26,841 nt of DNA from positions 1-26,841 of IMG/VR virus record IMGVR_UViG_3300034198_013126; one strand, written 5' to 3'. Made by a program: the position numbers and the translations under genes. Positions 7,876 through 14,424 of the stretch are shown piece after piece. How positions within the stretch are numbered: position 1 is the first letter of the stretch; the number at the start of each line of letters is the position of its first letter. Source of the stretch: a virus. The notes under the pieces are model-generated. The model had not been told where the DNA came from, did no database searches, and saw nothing but the letters and a program-made list of their open reading frames with translations.

Positions 7876-8862
7876 TCACGCTCTTTGTGTGATTTTCTCG
7901 CCAAAAATCTCTATTATCTGCTGTCCAACGTGGAACCATGTCTGCGTTGAGTGGATCATCCTTGCGGACTGAAGAGTCTTCTCTTTTACGGAATTGTAGT
8001 TCTCATAAACAAACTTCATCTTATCCCGCAGATCATCTTCATCAGGTTCAACCCAGTTTCCAAGATGAACTCCCACTCCGGCAGCGGGCTTAGAGTCTAG
8101 GGGAACTGACATCTCAGCAAAGTCGGCACAGGCGGTTGCGTTCGTAACAATTGTAGGAAGACCCGTCGCAATTCCCTGAAAAGGAATCAAGCCAAAGCCT
8201 TCGCCATTTGTCGGATAAACTAAACAATTAGCGTAATTGTAAACTTTCACTAAGTCCTCAACGCTCACTTGATAATCGATAACATCTATCTGTGGATGCT
8301 CAGAAGCGCTCTTAAAGTTACCATGCTTATCATAATATCTACACTCGGTAACTTCATTCGACTTAAGAACTAGCCTGACATCATCTTGTCCATCAAAAAG
8401 ATCTAAGAAAGCACTGACAACTCTCTGTCCGCCTTTTCTTTCTATAGGACCCCCAACGTGCAAAAAAATAAACTTGTCAGTCAAATATCTATTTTCAATT
8501 TTCCAGATTTCAGGATCTATTCCATGAGGAACTTTTCTAATAATAGAATTTAATTTATTCTCTTCAAAAATATCTACACAATATTGAGATGGAGTCCATA
8601 TCTCCTGCATCTTTGGCATGATATCTTTCCAGCCATCAGGTACAATTGAAGATTCCCAAGGAGTATATCCAACTCTATATTGATCACTATTACCTGAATA
8701 ATATTCAGGCTGAATAAAGGATATGTGGCATAAAGGATCTTTTGTATCGTAAGATACCCTCATGTCATTTTCCTGCAGACCTTTGATTGTTTCAATAGCT
8801 GCGTAACCGTATCCCATTTTGTCACCAAGACCGGGAGGGCTAAACCAAGATATCTCTCTCAT
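7876..8862 (-). CDS. GT-B glycosyltransferase, GT4-like (328 aa)
   Basis: The protein has the layout of a GT4-type glycosyltransferase: an N-terminal half with FSPPGLGDKMGYGYAAIETI and YTPWESSIVPDGW, then VPHGIDPEIWK, a linker FLHVGGPIERKGGQRVVSAF, and the donor-sugar site PTNGEGFGLIPFQGIATGLP near residue 220. In the usual EX7E motif the second Glu is replaced by Gln (E221, Q229). It would transfer a sugar from a nucleotide-sugar to an acceptor in the cytoplasm. Its ATG overlaps the stop of the Zn-ribbon gene (ATGA). At 328 aa it is slightly short for the family, mainly in the N-terminal half. Substrate is not predictable. Confidence 0.9.
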   Translation of the reverse strand: MREISWFSPPGLGDKMGYGYAAIETIKGLQENDMRVSYDTKDPLCHISFIQPEYYSGNSDQYRVGYTPWESSIVPDGWKDIMPKMQEIWTPSQYCVDIFEENKLNSIIRKVPHGIDPEIWKIENRYLTDKFIFLHVGGPIERKGGQRVVSAFLDLFDGQDDVRLVLKSNEVTECRYYDKHGNFKSASEHPQIDVIDYQVSVEDLVKVYNYANCLVYPTNGEGFGLIPFQGIATGLPTIVTNATACADFAEMSVPLDSKPAAGVGVHLGNWVEPDEDDLRDKMKFVYENYNSVKEKTLQSARMIHSTQTWFHVGQQIIEIFGEKITQRA

Positions 8863-9110
8863 ATTTTGTCCAATATTTTTTGATCAATAATTTGCTCTCC
8901 ATTATTGAAGTTAAATATCTTCACATTTTCCCAAAATAAAGATATAGTAACTTTTTTTGTCAAAGAGTCTTTGGCGAGTCTATCACAAAAAAGACAATTT
9001 GCCATCGCAAAGAACTCTTTATTTATCAAAAAAATAGTGATAGCATTTTCATGCATAACCGAGAACTTGCCACAATCTTCGCAGATCATAGTACAAATTG
9101 GTTTTTCCAT
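8859..9110 (-). CDS. Small Zn-ribbon-like protein (83 aa)
   Basis: An 83-aa protein with two CxxC pairs, CEDCGKF near residue 10 and CLFC near residue 39, which could bind one zinc ion. The remainder (ISLFWENVKIFNFNNGEQII) has no recognisable motif. There is no ribosome-binding site; instead TATAAT lies exactly six bases before the ATG, placing the predicted transcription start on the A of ATG. It is therefore a strong leaderless candidate and the first gene of the Zn-ribbon/GT4/nrdJ transcript. Function unknown. Confidence 0.8.
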   Translation of the reverse strand: MEKPICTMICEDCGKFSVMHENAITIFLINKEFFAMANCLFCDRLAKDSLTKKVTISLFWENVKIFNFNNGEQIIDQKILDKI

Positions 9111-9116
9111 TATTAA

Positions 9117-9148
9117 ATTATATCAAAGATTAAAAAATACCTTGTCAA
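9117..9148 (-). promoter_or_regulatory. Strong promoter giving a leaderless mRNA
   Basis: Minus strand: TTGACA (9148-9143), a 20-bp spacer, then TGATATAAT (extended -10, 9125-9117). The spacer is longer than usual, but both boxes match consensus. From the last T of the -10 there are six bases to the ATG of the Zn-ribbon gene, so transcription is predicted to begin at the start codon. Confidence 0.65.
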
Positions 9149-9191
9149 AAACTTGGAATTTTTTAAATACTCCTAGACATTCAACACTATA

Positions 9192-9737
9192 TTAGATAGT
9201 CTTCCAAATTTCAATAACTTCATCTAAGTCAGTACATTGATCTACTCTAATATTTAAGCAATCAGTCCAAAATGTTGTGCCGTTGGATGGGTCTGTTTGA
9301 CCGGCTTCCCACTTTACAGACTTCTTCTCTATATCGATAAATCGAGCTGCTCCGACTATAAAGGCATTTGTAAATCTCTCAAGCCCTCTTTTATTTTTAT
9401 CACGAAGTAAAGACACAAATATATAAAAATTTGGACGCTGATGACTGTGATTGTAGAGTGGGACTGAACATTCGTAATAATCTTTCGGTACTACTGTTCT
9501 ATCTTTTGTCTTTATATCTATTGTTTTATTATTTTTTAATCTATAATCATGAGTAGTCAAATCATCGTGGATTAAATAGATATTATTTGATTTAAGATAA
9601 TTTTCTACAACTATTTCTCCTACAACTCCAACTTCATTTGCCATCTCTTTTCTATGACTATTATTATAAACAGGCATATGCTTTAGTCTTGATATTGACT
9701 GATCGATGTGATCACTTGTTATTTTTATGTCTATCAT
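9192..9737 (-). CDS. PD-(D/E)XK nuclease-like protein (181 aa)
   Basis: The 181-aa protein has the core of the PD-(D/E)XK fold: VVGEIVVENYL (E41 on the first helix), HDYRLKNN (D64) and KTIDIKTKD (D74-x-K76), followed by FYIFVSLLRD, a typical core strand. This points to a DNA endonuclease or a related DNA-processing enzyme; it has no obvious specificity domain. The ATG follows the 3' end of the tRNA-Arg-like gene by three bases (CTT) and has no ribosome-binding site, so the mature mRNA may be created by tRNA 3' processing. Role could be host DNA breakdown, recombination or mobile-gene activity; uncertain. Confidence 0.8.
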   Translation of the reverse strand: MIDIKITSDHIDQSISRLKHMPVYNNSHRKEMANEVGVVGEIVVENYLKSNNIYLIHDDLTTHDYRLKNNKTIDIKTKDRTVVPKDYYECSVPLYNHSHQRPNFYIFVSLLRDKNKRGLERFTNAFIVGAARFIDIEKKSVKWEAGQTDPSNGTTFWTDCLNIRVDQCTDLDEVIEIWKTI

Positions 9738-9740
9738 AAG

Positions 9741-9810
9741 CGCCCAATCTAGGAGTCGAACCTAGCACGATAAGGGTAGAAACCTAGTCTGTGCATCCGG
9801 CACATTGGGC
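9741..9810 (-). tRNA. tRNA-Arg(UCU)-like gene, atypical
   Basis: The 7-bp acceptor stem (GCCCAAT/ATTGGGC) and the 5-bp T-stem with loop TTCGACT are perfect, and G73 follows. The anticodon loop reads TTTCTAC, giving UCU (Arg, codon AGA). The anticodon stem has two mismatches, and the D-arm (GTGC-CGGAT-GCAC) abuts the acceptor stem with no bases 8-9 and a 5-nt loop. So the RNase P/Z-recognised half is intact while the other half is degenerate. It has no encoded CCA. Confidence 0.5.
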
Positions 9811-9811
9811 T

Positions 9812-9898
9812 TGGTGCGGGTAGTGGGACTTGAACCCACAAGAGGTTTCCCTCGGAAGATTTTAAGTCTCCTGCGTATGCCTATTCCGCCATACCCGC
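9812..9898 (-). tRNA. tRNA-Leu(UAA)
   Basis: Class II tRNA with acceptor GCGGGTA/TACCCGC, anticodon loop CTTAAAA (anticodon UAA, codon UUA), a long variable arm (GAGGGAAACCTC) and a GTGGG/CCCAC T-stem with loop TTCAAGT. A73 and CCA are encoded in the DNA. It directly precedes the tRNA-Arg-like gene by one base. Confidence 0.95.
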
Positions 9899-9902
9899 AA
9901 GA

Positions 9903-10070
9903 TTACTTTCTTTTTTTACGTTTATTCTCGTAAAAACGAATCCAGTCTTCTTCAGTCATCTGTCTAGTAGTGGCTTTAGATGGAGCAACCCGAAGACGAG
10001 GTTTGTGAATAACCTTACCTCCACTAGTCCAATATGTCTTTTTGCCTGTACTACCTTTGATATGTCTCAC
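9903..10070 (-). CDS. Small basic protein (55 aa)
   Basis: I translated this by hand: GTG start at 10070, TAA at 9905-9903, 55 residues beginning MRHIKGSTGKKTYWTSGGKV and ending in a Lys/Arg-rich tail (ENKRKKRK). It fits exactly between the glycosyltransferase stop (4-bp gap) and the 5' end of tRNA-Leu. Its high positive charge suggests nucleic-acid binding. No known family is recognised and the ribosome-binding site is weak. Confidence 0.7.
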   Translation of the reverse strand: MRHIKGSTGKKTYWTSGGKVIHKPRLRVAPSKATTRQMTEEDWIRFYENKRKKRK

Positions 10071-10074
10071 AATA

Positions 10075-11247
10075 TTATCTCATCAAATAGTTTGCAATCG
10101 GAGTTTCCTCCGGGTTTTCAATATTCCAATCAAGCATACCATCTCTCCACATGAAGTCATCGACTTCAAGATCCAAGAATCTTTGATGAATGTCACCTTC
10201 GTACACCTGATGAATCAGGGCAACAAGATTCTGAATTTCAGCGTTCCGCTTCTTCTGAGTATTATTTTTATGATGATACTGAATATATCCAAACTTCTGG
10301 ATATGAACTATCTTTGTGTGAAGAAAAGTTCTTACAAGAAGCTCATAATCATCAGCTACAAACAAATTCTTATTATGTCCACCAATACTATGATAAAAGT
10401 CACGTCTCCAAGCCCTAAAGTGATTTGGAACTCCAACAATATGACGTATAGTTTTGGAATTAATATCTGGATAGTTCGTAACTAGATAGTCACGTCCACG
10501 CCAAACTTCTGTCCTATAGCTTCCATATCCAAACCCCCATCCATCAGGATAAGAGGCGCTATCGTGCTGATCCCCAACTACTTCAGCACAGTCTGAGTAA
10601 CAAAATCCTGAATCTGGATAAGTTTGAAATGCCCTATAGACATCACCAAGCGCCCACGGAGTAAGTTCATCATCATGATCAAGTTCAACTAAATACTCTC
10701 CGCTAGCAAGACTAAAGGCATTCTTCTTTACCTCTCCGATAGAGCCTGAGTGGCTAGCAAAGAATACTTTGACTCTAGGATCTATTGAAGATAGTTGACT
10801 AATAGAGTGAAGCGTATTTTCATCGGAAGAGCCATCATCATATACAATCCATTCCCAGTTTTTATATTCCTGACCCACTAGAGATCTATACGGCCACCAA
10901 ATATCTTCGGTATTATATGTTGCAGTTATTACAGATATAACTGGCTCATTTATATTTGCATTATTTTTGATCAAACCTGAATAGCAACCAATAATAGCGT
11001 TGAATAAATTATCGTTACTAATAGGCTCTTCGATATGAAGCCATCTCTGTCTAATATACAATGGCTGACTGAGGAGTAATTTGTAAGAATTTAAGCTTCC
11101 GAATGAGATAATAACATGAGGATCTATCTCAGAAATTACTTTATTAGCAAATAGTCCATTTTTTTCATATGTAATATCAAATCTATCAAACTCTGGATCT
11201 TTAATTTCATCTGAATTAAAAATAACAACTTTAATTTTATCAGTCAT
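10075..11247 (-). CDS. Family 2 glycosyltransferase with N-terminal extension (390 aa)
   Basis: Residues ~103-330 form a GT-A family 2 domain: VISVITATYNTEDIWWPYRS, WIVYDDGSSDEN (D137, D138), then YLVELDHDDELTPWAL (DHDD around 190-193, the metal/nucleotide-sugar site) and FVADDYELLVR in the acceptor region. The first ~95 residues (EIDPHVIISFGSLNSYKLLL) form an extra domain without motifs I know. A GGAG box sits six bases before the ATG. It stands apart from the main glycosyltransferase operon, between small genes and tRNAs. It transfers a sugar from a nucleotide-sugar; the acceptor is unknown. Confidence 0.9.
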   Translation of the reverse strand: MTDKIKVVIFNSDEIKDPEFDRFDITYEKNGLFANKVISEIDPHVIISFGSLNSYKLLLSQPLYIRQRWLHIEEPISNDNLFNAIIGCYSGLIKNNANINEPVISVITATYNTEDIWWPYRSLVGQEYKNWEWIVYDDGSSDENTLHSISQLSSIDPRVKVFFASHSGSIGEVKKNAFSLASGEYLVELDHDDELTPWALGDVYRAFQTYPDSGFCYSDCAEVVGDQHDSASYPDGWGFGYGSYRTEVWRGRDYLVTNYPDINSKTIRHIVGVPNHFRAWRRDFYHSIGGHNKNLFVADDYELLVRTFLHTKIVHIQKFGYIQYHHKNNTQKKRNAEIQNLVALIHQVYEGDIHQRFLDLEVDDFMWRDGMLDWNIENPEETPIANYLMR

Positions 11248-11263
11248 ATTTCTCCAAATAGGA

Positions 11264-11287
11264 GACTGGGGGATTTCTCCCCCAGTC
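11264..11287 (-). terminator. Strong hairpin between 107-aa gene and glycosyltransferase
   Basis: A perfect 10-bp stem (GACTGGGGGA/TCCCCCAGTC) with a 4-nt loop. On the minus strand no T-run follows, and the GGAG ribosome-binding site of the next gene comes 9 nt later. It could act as a weak terminator, an RNA stabiliser or a processing site rather than a classic terminator. Confidence 0.5.
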
Positions 11288-11326
11288 TTTGCACTGCCTT
11301 CACACGGACTTCGCGCTTCGTTCGGA

Positions 11327-11650
11327 CTAAGACATCATATCATTAAGACGGACAATTCCATCGGGAATTGCAGCAAGTCTGCAAAGACCTTCCGGCTCAA
11401 CAGTCTGCAATACAATGTGACAGACACCATCGCCCTCGTAATGAGCACAATTTAAGCACTTAATGCCTCTAGAGGCAACATCATTCTCAGATGCCTCAGT
11501 ATATCCAACCCATATTCCCTTGCCATCGTTATTAGCAAGCTTTCCATGACGTTCTACAATATCCATCATAGCTTGAACAAACTCTTTTTCTGGCTGAGCC
11601 ATAGAGTTCATCATTTCTGCTGCAATCTTATCGATCCAGTCATTTTCCAT
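11327..11650 (-). CDS. Four-cysteine small protein (107 aa)
   Basis: The N-terminal half is helical (MENDWIDKIAAEMMNSMAQP) and the C-terminal half has CLNCAHYEGDGVCHIVLQTV followed by EPEGLCRLA: C-x2-C-x8-C-x11-C. This resembles short Cys4 modules (CgnC...C..V.G.i.p.g.C pattern) seen in phage head-associated and other phage proteins, which probably bind zinc or an iron-sulphur centre. A GGGG box is close before the ATG. No other function can be read. The gene is separated from the glycosyltransferase downstream by the strong hairpin. Confidence 0.8.
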   Translation of the reverse strand: MENDWIDKIAAEMMNSMAQPEKEFVQAMMDIVERHGKLANNDGKGIWVGYTEASENDVASRGIKCLNCAHYEGDGVCHIVLQTVEPEGLCRLAAIPDGIVRLNDMMS

Positions 11651-11702
11651 AATTACCCCATTCTTTGCGCTACGTTCGCAACTTTTAGATTATACCAGAT
11701 TT

Positions 11703-11873
11703 TCAAAAATTTTGATACGGAAGAATTCCCGGATCAAGTGTCATCCTTGACATTCCTTTTTCAATCTTCAAAACTCCAATACGAGGACGAGATTCATCTC
11801 CATCTGGATAGATATTGATCTCTGTTTCGATAGGATCTGGAGTCTTATCTCTCGAAATCTTTACATTAGCCAT
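11703..11873 (-). CDS. Hypothetical protein (56 aa)
   Basis: Translated by hand: ATG 11873, TGA 11705-11703, 56 residues, MANVKISRDKTPDPIETEIN to MSRMTLDPGILPYQNF. A good GGAG box lies seven bases before the ATG. It follows tRNA-Lys by 21 bp. It has no cysteine cluster or membrane segment and I do not recognise it. Confidence 0.75.
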   Translation of the reverse strand: MANVKISRDKTPDPIETEINIYPDGDESRPRIGVLKIEKGMSRMTLDPGILPYQNF

Positions 11874-11894
11874 TTTATTCTCCTTTATTGAGGG

Positions 11895-11967
11895 TGCCTC
11901 CGGTGGGTTTCGATCCCACGACTATCGGCTTAAAAGGCCGCTACTCTTCCAACTGAGTTACAGAGGC
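11895..11967 (-). tRNA. tRNA-Lys(UUU)
   Basis: Acceptor GCCTCTG/CGGAGGC (one G-U pair), D-arm ACTCAGTTGGAAGAGT, anticodon loop CTTTTAA (anticodon UUU, codon AAA), T-arm GTGGG-ATCGAAA-CCCAC, A73. CCA is not encoded. Its 5' end is five bases from the stop of the coiled-coil gene. Confidence 0.93.
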
Positions 11968-11972
11968 TTATG

Positions 11973-12248
11973 CTACTTCGCTACTATCTCGCAAGCAGTT
12001 CTGTTTTCGGCAATATTTTTGAGTCTAGTAATTAAAGATTTAACTATAGATCTGCTTGCATTAATTTCATCTTTAAGAAGACTAATTTCCAAGTTTTTCC
12101 CCTTAATCTCCATGCGAAGATTGTCATTTTCTTTTCTCAAATCGTCTATAGCATCGGCGCCAACAAGGAGTAATCTTTGATACCGATCTTCCGGCTGACG
12201 CTCATAGACACCATTAGCTTCATTACGAAGCTCAAGAGATACGTTCAT
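11973..12248 (-). CDS. Coiled-coil protein (91 aa)
   Basis: Start set at ATG 12248, which overlaps the stop of the preceding gene (ATGA); the frame extends further upstream only through the other gene. The 91-aa product begins MNVSLELRNEANGVYERQPE and contains a heptad-rich helix from about residue 40 (IDDLRKENDNLRMEIKGKNL) to the end, a clear coiled coil. Probably a small dimeric or adaptor protein; function unknown. Confidence 0.8.
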   Translation of the reverse strand: MNVSLELRNEANGVYERQPEDRYQRLLLVGADAIDDLRKENDNLRMEIKGKNLEISLLKDEINASRSIVKSLITRLKNIAENRTACEIVAK

Positions 12249-12487
12249 CTCCCCACCGCCTTGCGAAGAGCTTCGTATGCGGTGTACAGGTCTATTCCGC
12301 GGATCATGTCCGCTTCGTCTTCGGCGTCGGCCCATGCAGCGATGAGCTTTGTCAATCGTTCAATCTCATCTGCGGCCTTATTGAGAAGGAAACAATCAGT
12401 ATGACCGTGATCACTTTTAGGATCATCATCAGTCCAAGGTTTTCCAGCGGGACAAACTCTTTCTCGCAATTGATCAACTAATTGCAT
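12245..12487 (-). CDS. Hypothetical protein (80 aa)
   Basis: An 80-aa protein, MQLVDQLRERVCPAGKPWTD, with HTDCFLLNKAADEIERLTKL, a helix pattern common in small phage proteins of unknown role. I chose ATG 12487, four bases after the previous stop and preceded by AAGTGAG; ATG 12505 in the same frame is an alternative with a short overlap. Its last codons overlap the coiled-coil gene. Confidence 0.75.
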   Translation of the reverse strand: MQLVDQLRERVCPAGKPWTDDDPKSDHGHTDCFLLNKAADEIERLTKLIAAWADAEDEADMIRGIDLYTAYEALRKAVGR

Positions 12488-12491
12488 TGAC

Positions 12492-12650
12492 TCACTTTTT
12501 TGCATCATCAACAACAATCTTGTTATCATACAGAGCATCGAAGCACGCTTTTGCTACAGATCTTACAAGAGGAGCATAAGTATCAGTAAACTTAGATAAT
12601 TCTTTTGCAGTGCTCAATGGTATTTCAATTTTAATACTATCTTCATTCAT
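12492..12650 (-). CDS. Hypothetical protein (52 aa)
   Basis: Hand-translated from ATG 12650 to TGA 12494-12492: MNEDSIKIEIPLSTAKELSK through FDALYDNKIVVDDAKK. Its start overlaps the stop of the previous small gene (ATGA). No known family; short, mostly helical. The tight overlap chain with both neighbours supports it as a real gene. Confidence 0.72.
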   Translation of the reverse strand: MNEDSIKIEIPLSTAKELSKFTDTYAPLVRSVAKACFDALYDNKIVVDDAKK

Positions 12651-12805
12651 CCTTCATACCTCAATGCTTTCTCTCTTGCCATATCTACAATATCTCCATT
12701 GTAGAATTCTCCATCTGGGTTGCACATAGCTTCAACTATAACCCTTGGAAGAACTAATATTACCAAATCTTGCATTTCTTCTTTTGTTGGATCTGATGCC
12801 GACAT
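12647..12805 (-). CDS. Hypothetical protein (52 aa)
   Basis: Hand-translated from ATG 12805 to TGA 12649-12647: MSASDPTKEEMQDLVILVLP through GDIVDMAREKALRYEG. AAGGA lies about seven bases before the ATG, and the start shares one base with the previous stop (TAATG). Unknown function. Confidence 0.72.
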   Translation of the reverse strand: MSASDPTKEEMQDLVILVLPRVIVEAMCNPDGEFYNGDIVDMAREKALRYEG

Positions 12806-12972
12806 TATCTATCCTTAGAAAGTAATTCTTCTATATCTTGATTTTGTTTTAAAATAAAATTAGCTATTTTAATAAGAGAAGATCGTTCTACGCTGTCATC
12901 AAAAAGTGATGATATCCTCATAAGTTCTGATGCAAACGTCTGGGCTTTTTGTCTATCTGATTTATATATCAT
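12805..12972 (-). CDS. Hypothetical protein directly after tRNA-Ile (55 aa)
   Basis: Hand-translated from ATG 12972 to TAA 12807-12805: MIYKSDRQKAQTFASELMRI to IEELLSKDR. The ATG comes three bases (CTT) after the discriminator base of tRNA-Ile and there is no ribosome-binding site, the same arrangement as the nuclease gene after tRNA-Arg. Helical, no known family. Confidence 0.72.
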   Translation of the reverse strand: MIYKSDRQKAQTFASELMRISSLFDDSVERSSLIKIANFILKQNQDIEELLSKDR

Positions 12973-12975
12973 AAG

Positions 12976-13049
12976 TCCGGTAGGAAGGAATTGAACCTTC
13001 GACTACGACTGTATAAGAATCGCGCTCTAACCAACTGAGCTACTACCGG
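12976..13049 (-). tRNA. tRNA-Ile(UAU)
   Basis: Acceptor CCGGTAG/CTACCGG, D-arm TAGCTCAGTTGGTTAGAGC, anticodon loop CTTATAC (anticodon UAU, codon AUA), T-loop TTCAATT, A73, no encoded CCA. A UAU anticodon reads AUA directly without lysidine. Confidence 0.92.
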
Positions 13050-13050
13050 C

Positions 13051-13125
13051 TGGAGCCTAAGAAGGGACTTGAACCCTTGACCGCTCGCTTACAAGGCGAG
13101 TGCTCTACCACTGAGCTACTCAGGC
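13051..13125 (-). tRNA. tRNA-Thr(UGU)
   Basis: Acceptor GCCTGAG/CTTAGGC with one G-U pair, D-arm TAGCTCAGTGGTAGAGC, anticodon stem CTCGC/GCGAG with loop CTTGTAA (anticodon UGU, codon ACA), T-loop TTCAAGT, U73 and an encoded CCA. One base separates it from tRNA-Ile, so they are processed from one precursor. Confidence 0.94.
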
Positions 13126-13155
13126 ACAGAAGCATCATAGCACCGCCAATACGGA

Positions 13156-13854
13156 TCACGTCAGGAAATTGTCTTTCCAAGTAAAATCTTGACGATTCCA
13201 CGGTTTATCGTGAACTTCTTCTCCGGGAAGCCCGCCCCACTTATCTCTAAAATAGTCTCGGTTCTTTTCAAACAACTGAGAAGGAACTACAGGCTCTCCG
13301 CTATTCTGCGTTCTTGAGCCGTAGTGGTAAAATACTGCATTCTGCGATCTAGCACATCTAAGACCCGCCAAAATGGTTCTATAACAATAGTCATTGTCTT
13401 CGAAGTATGCAGGGTATATATTGTTGTCAAATTCGCCAATATAATCATAGGTTTCTGGTGTAATCATAAAGCAGGCAAAGTCGGGAGCAGGCATTATATC
13501 TACAGAATGAGCAGGCTTCTCGCAGATCTTTACCTGCTCTGGTGTCATCGAATCTCTGTAGTCTGTTGCTGTTATTACACCAATATAATCTAAATCAATA
13601 AGGCTACACATATGTTCAATAGTTGTTGGAGATAAAACAATATCATCATTTATTATAAGAATATAATCACAGTTTTTTTCTATAGCTTTTCTTGCACCCA
13701 TATTCCAAGCACCAGAAACTCCATTATTAGTAGACCAGTTATCTATAATAAAAAGTTCCCAATCCATTCCCTCTGGAATTTGAATTGACTCAATAGCTTT
13801 AATTGCTAGTTCAAATTGATTTAAAATAGGTATAACTACGCCAACTTTTTTCAT
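13156..13854 (-). CDS. Family 2 glycosyltransferase (232 aa)
   Basis: GT-A family 2: KKVGVVIPILNQFELAIKAI, LFIIDNWSTNNG, YILIINDDIVLSPTTIEHM (NDD metal site) and YPAYFEDNDYCYRTILAGL (acceptor/base region). This resembles rhamnosyl- or other hexosyl-transferases of the WbbL-like group, but specificity cannot be read. Start is ATG 13854, which shares a base with the preceding stop and has a GGGAAG box; a longer TTG start is possible but less likely. It is the last gene of the glycan operon before the tRNA-Thr/Ile pair. Confidence 0.9.
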   Translation of the reverse strand: MKKVGVVIPILNQFELAIKAIESIQIPEGMDWELFIIDNWSTNNGVSGAWNMGARKAIEKNCDYILIINDDIVLSPTTIEHMCSLIDLDYIGVITATDYRDSMTPEQVKICEKPAHSVDIMPAPDFACFMITPETYDYIGEFDNNIYPAYFEDNDYCYRTILAGLRCARSQNAVFYHYGSRTQNSGEPVVPSQLFEKNRDYFRDKWGGLPGEEVHDKPWNRQDFTWKDNFLT

Positions 13855-14414
13855 CAAACTTCCCAAGGATTATAAATACCATCACTAATGTTTCTACCAT
13901 GAAATCTATACTGCCAAAGAATTTGAGGAAGGCATTTAATTTTAAAACCATTTGTTACAAGCTGAACCCACATAGCATGATCTTCGCACACAACTGCCGG
14001 ATACCCGCCTACAGCTTCCCAAGCAGACTTTCTAAGCAGCACAGTCGCTGGTATGAAATTGGAAGTAAGGATTCTTTCTTCATCATAATAAGCGTTAGGA
14101 TTCCATCCATTTCTTGTCCCGGTTACTTCACACCAAGGGTAAATCATGTCTGCATCACCAGCATTATCAACAAGCTGCTGAATATAATCGGGGTATAAAA
14201 TATCGTCATCACAAAGAGGAGCTACCCACTCGGTAGTTGCTGCATCAATCAGTTTATTGAACATAGCACTGGCTCCGACGCGCTCGTAGTCAGTTCCGAT
14301 AATATGAGCCTTGGGCTGAACTGTCTGATTCCTCACAGACTCCATACAGTCAGCGAGCATCTCATGTCTATGAGCTAAAGTTGGGGTAATAACTGTTACA
14401 TCTGCAAATTCCAT
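13854..14414 (-). CDS. Family 2 glycosyltransferase (186 aa)
   Basis: A short GT-A protein: MEFADVTVITPTLAHRHEML, YERVGASAMFNKLIDAATTE, WVAPLCDDDILYPDYIQQL (DDD site) and LRKSAWEAVGGYPAVVCEDH. I chose ATG 14414, which has GGAG five bases before it; the longer frame to 14495 would run through the end of the previous gene. At 186 aa it holds only the catalytic domain. Cytoplasmic; sugar and acceptor unknown. Confidence 0.88.
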   Translation of the reverse strand: MEFADVTVITPTLAHRHEMLADCMESVRNQTVQPKAHIIGTDYERVGASAMFNKLIDAATTEWVAPLCDDDILYPDYIQQLVDNAGDADMIYPWCEVTGTRNGWNPNAYYDEERILTSNFIPATVLLRKSAWEAVGGYPAVVCEDHAMWVQLVTNGFKIKCLPQILWQYRFHGRNISDGIYNPWEV

Positions 14415-14424
14415 AAGATCTCCA

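Noticed and set aside
10042-10485. A plus-strand open frame (147 codons)
   Set aside because: Antisense to the family 2 glycosyltransferase; no ribosome site or recognisable domain.
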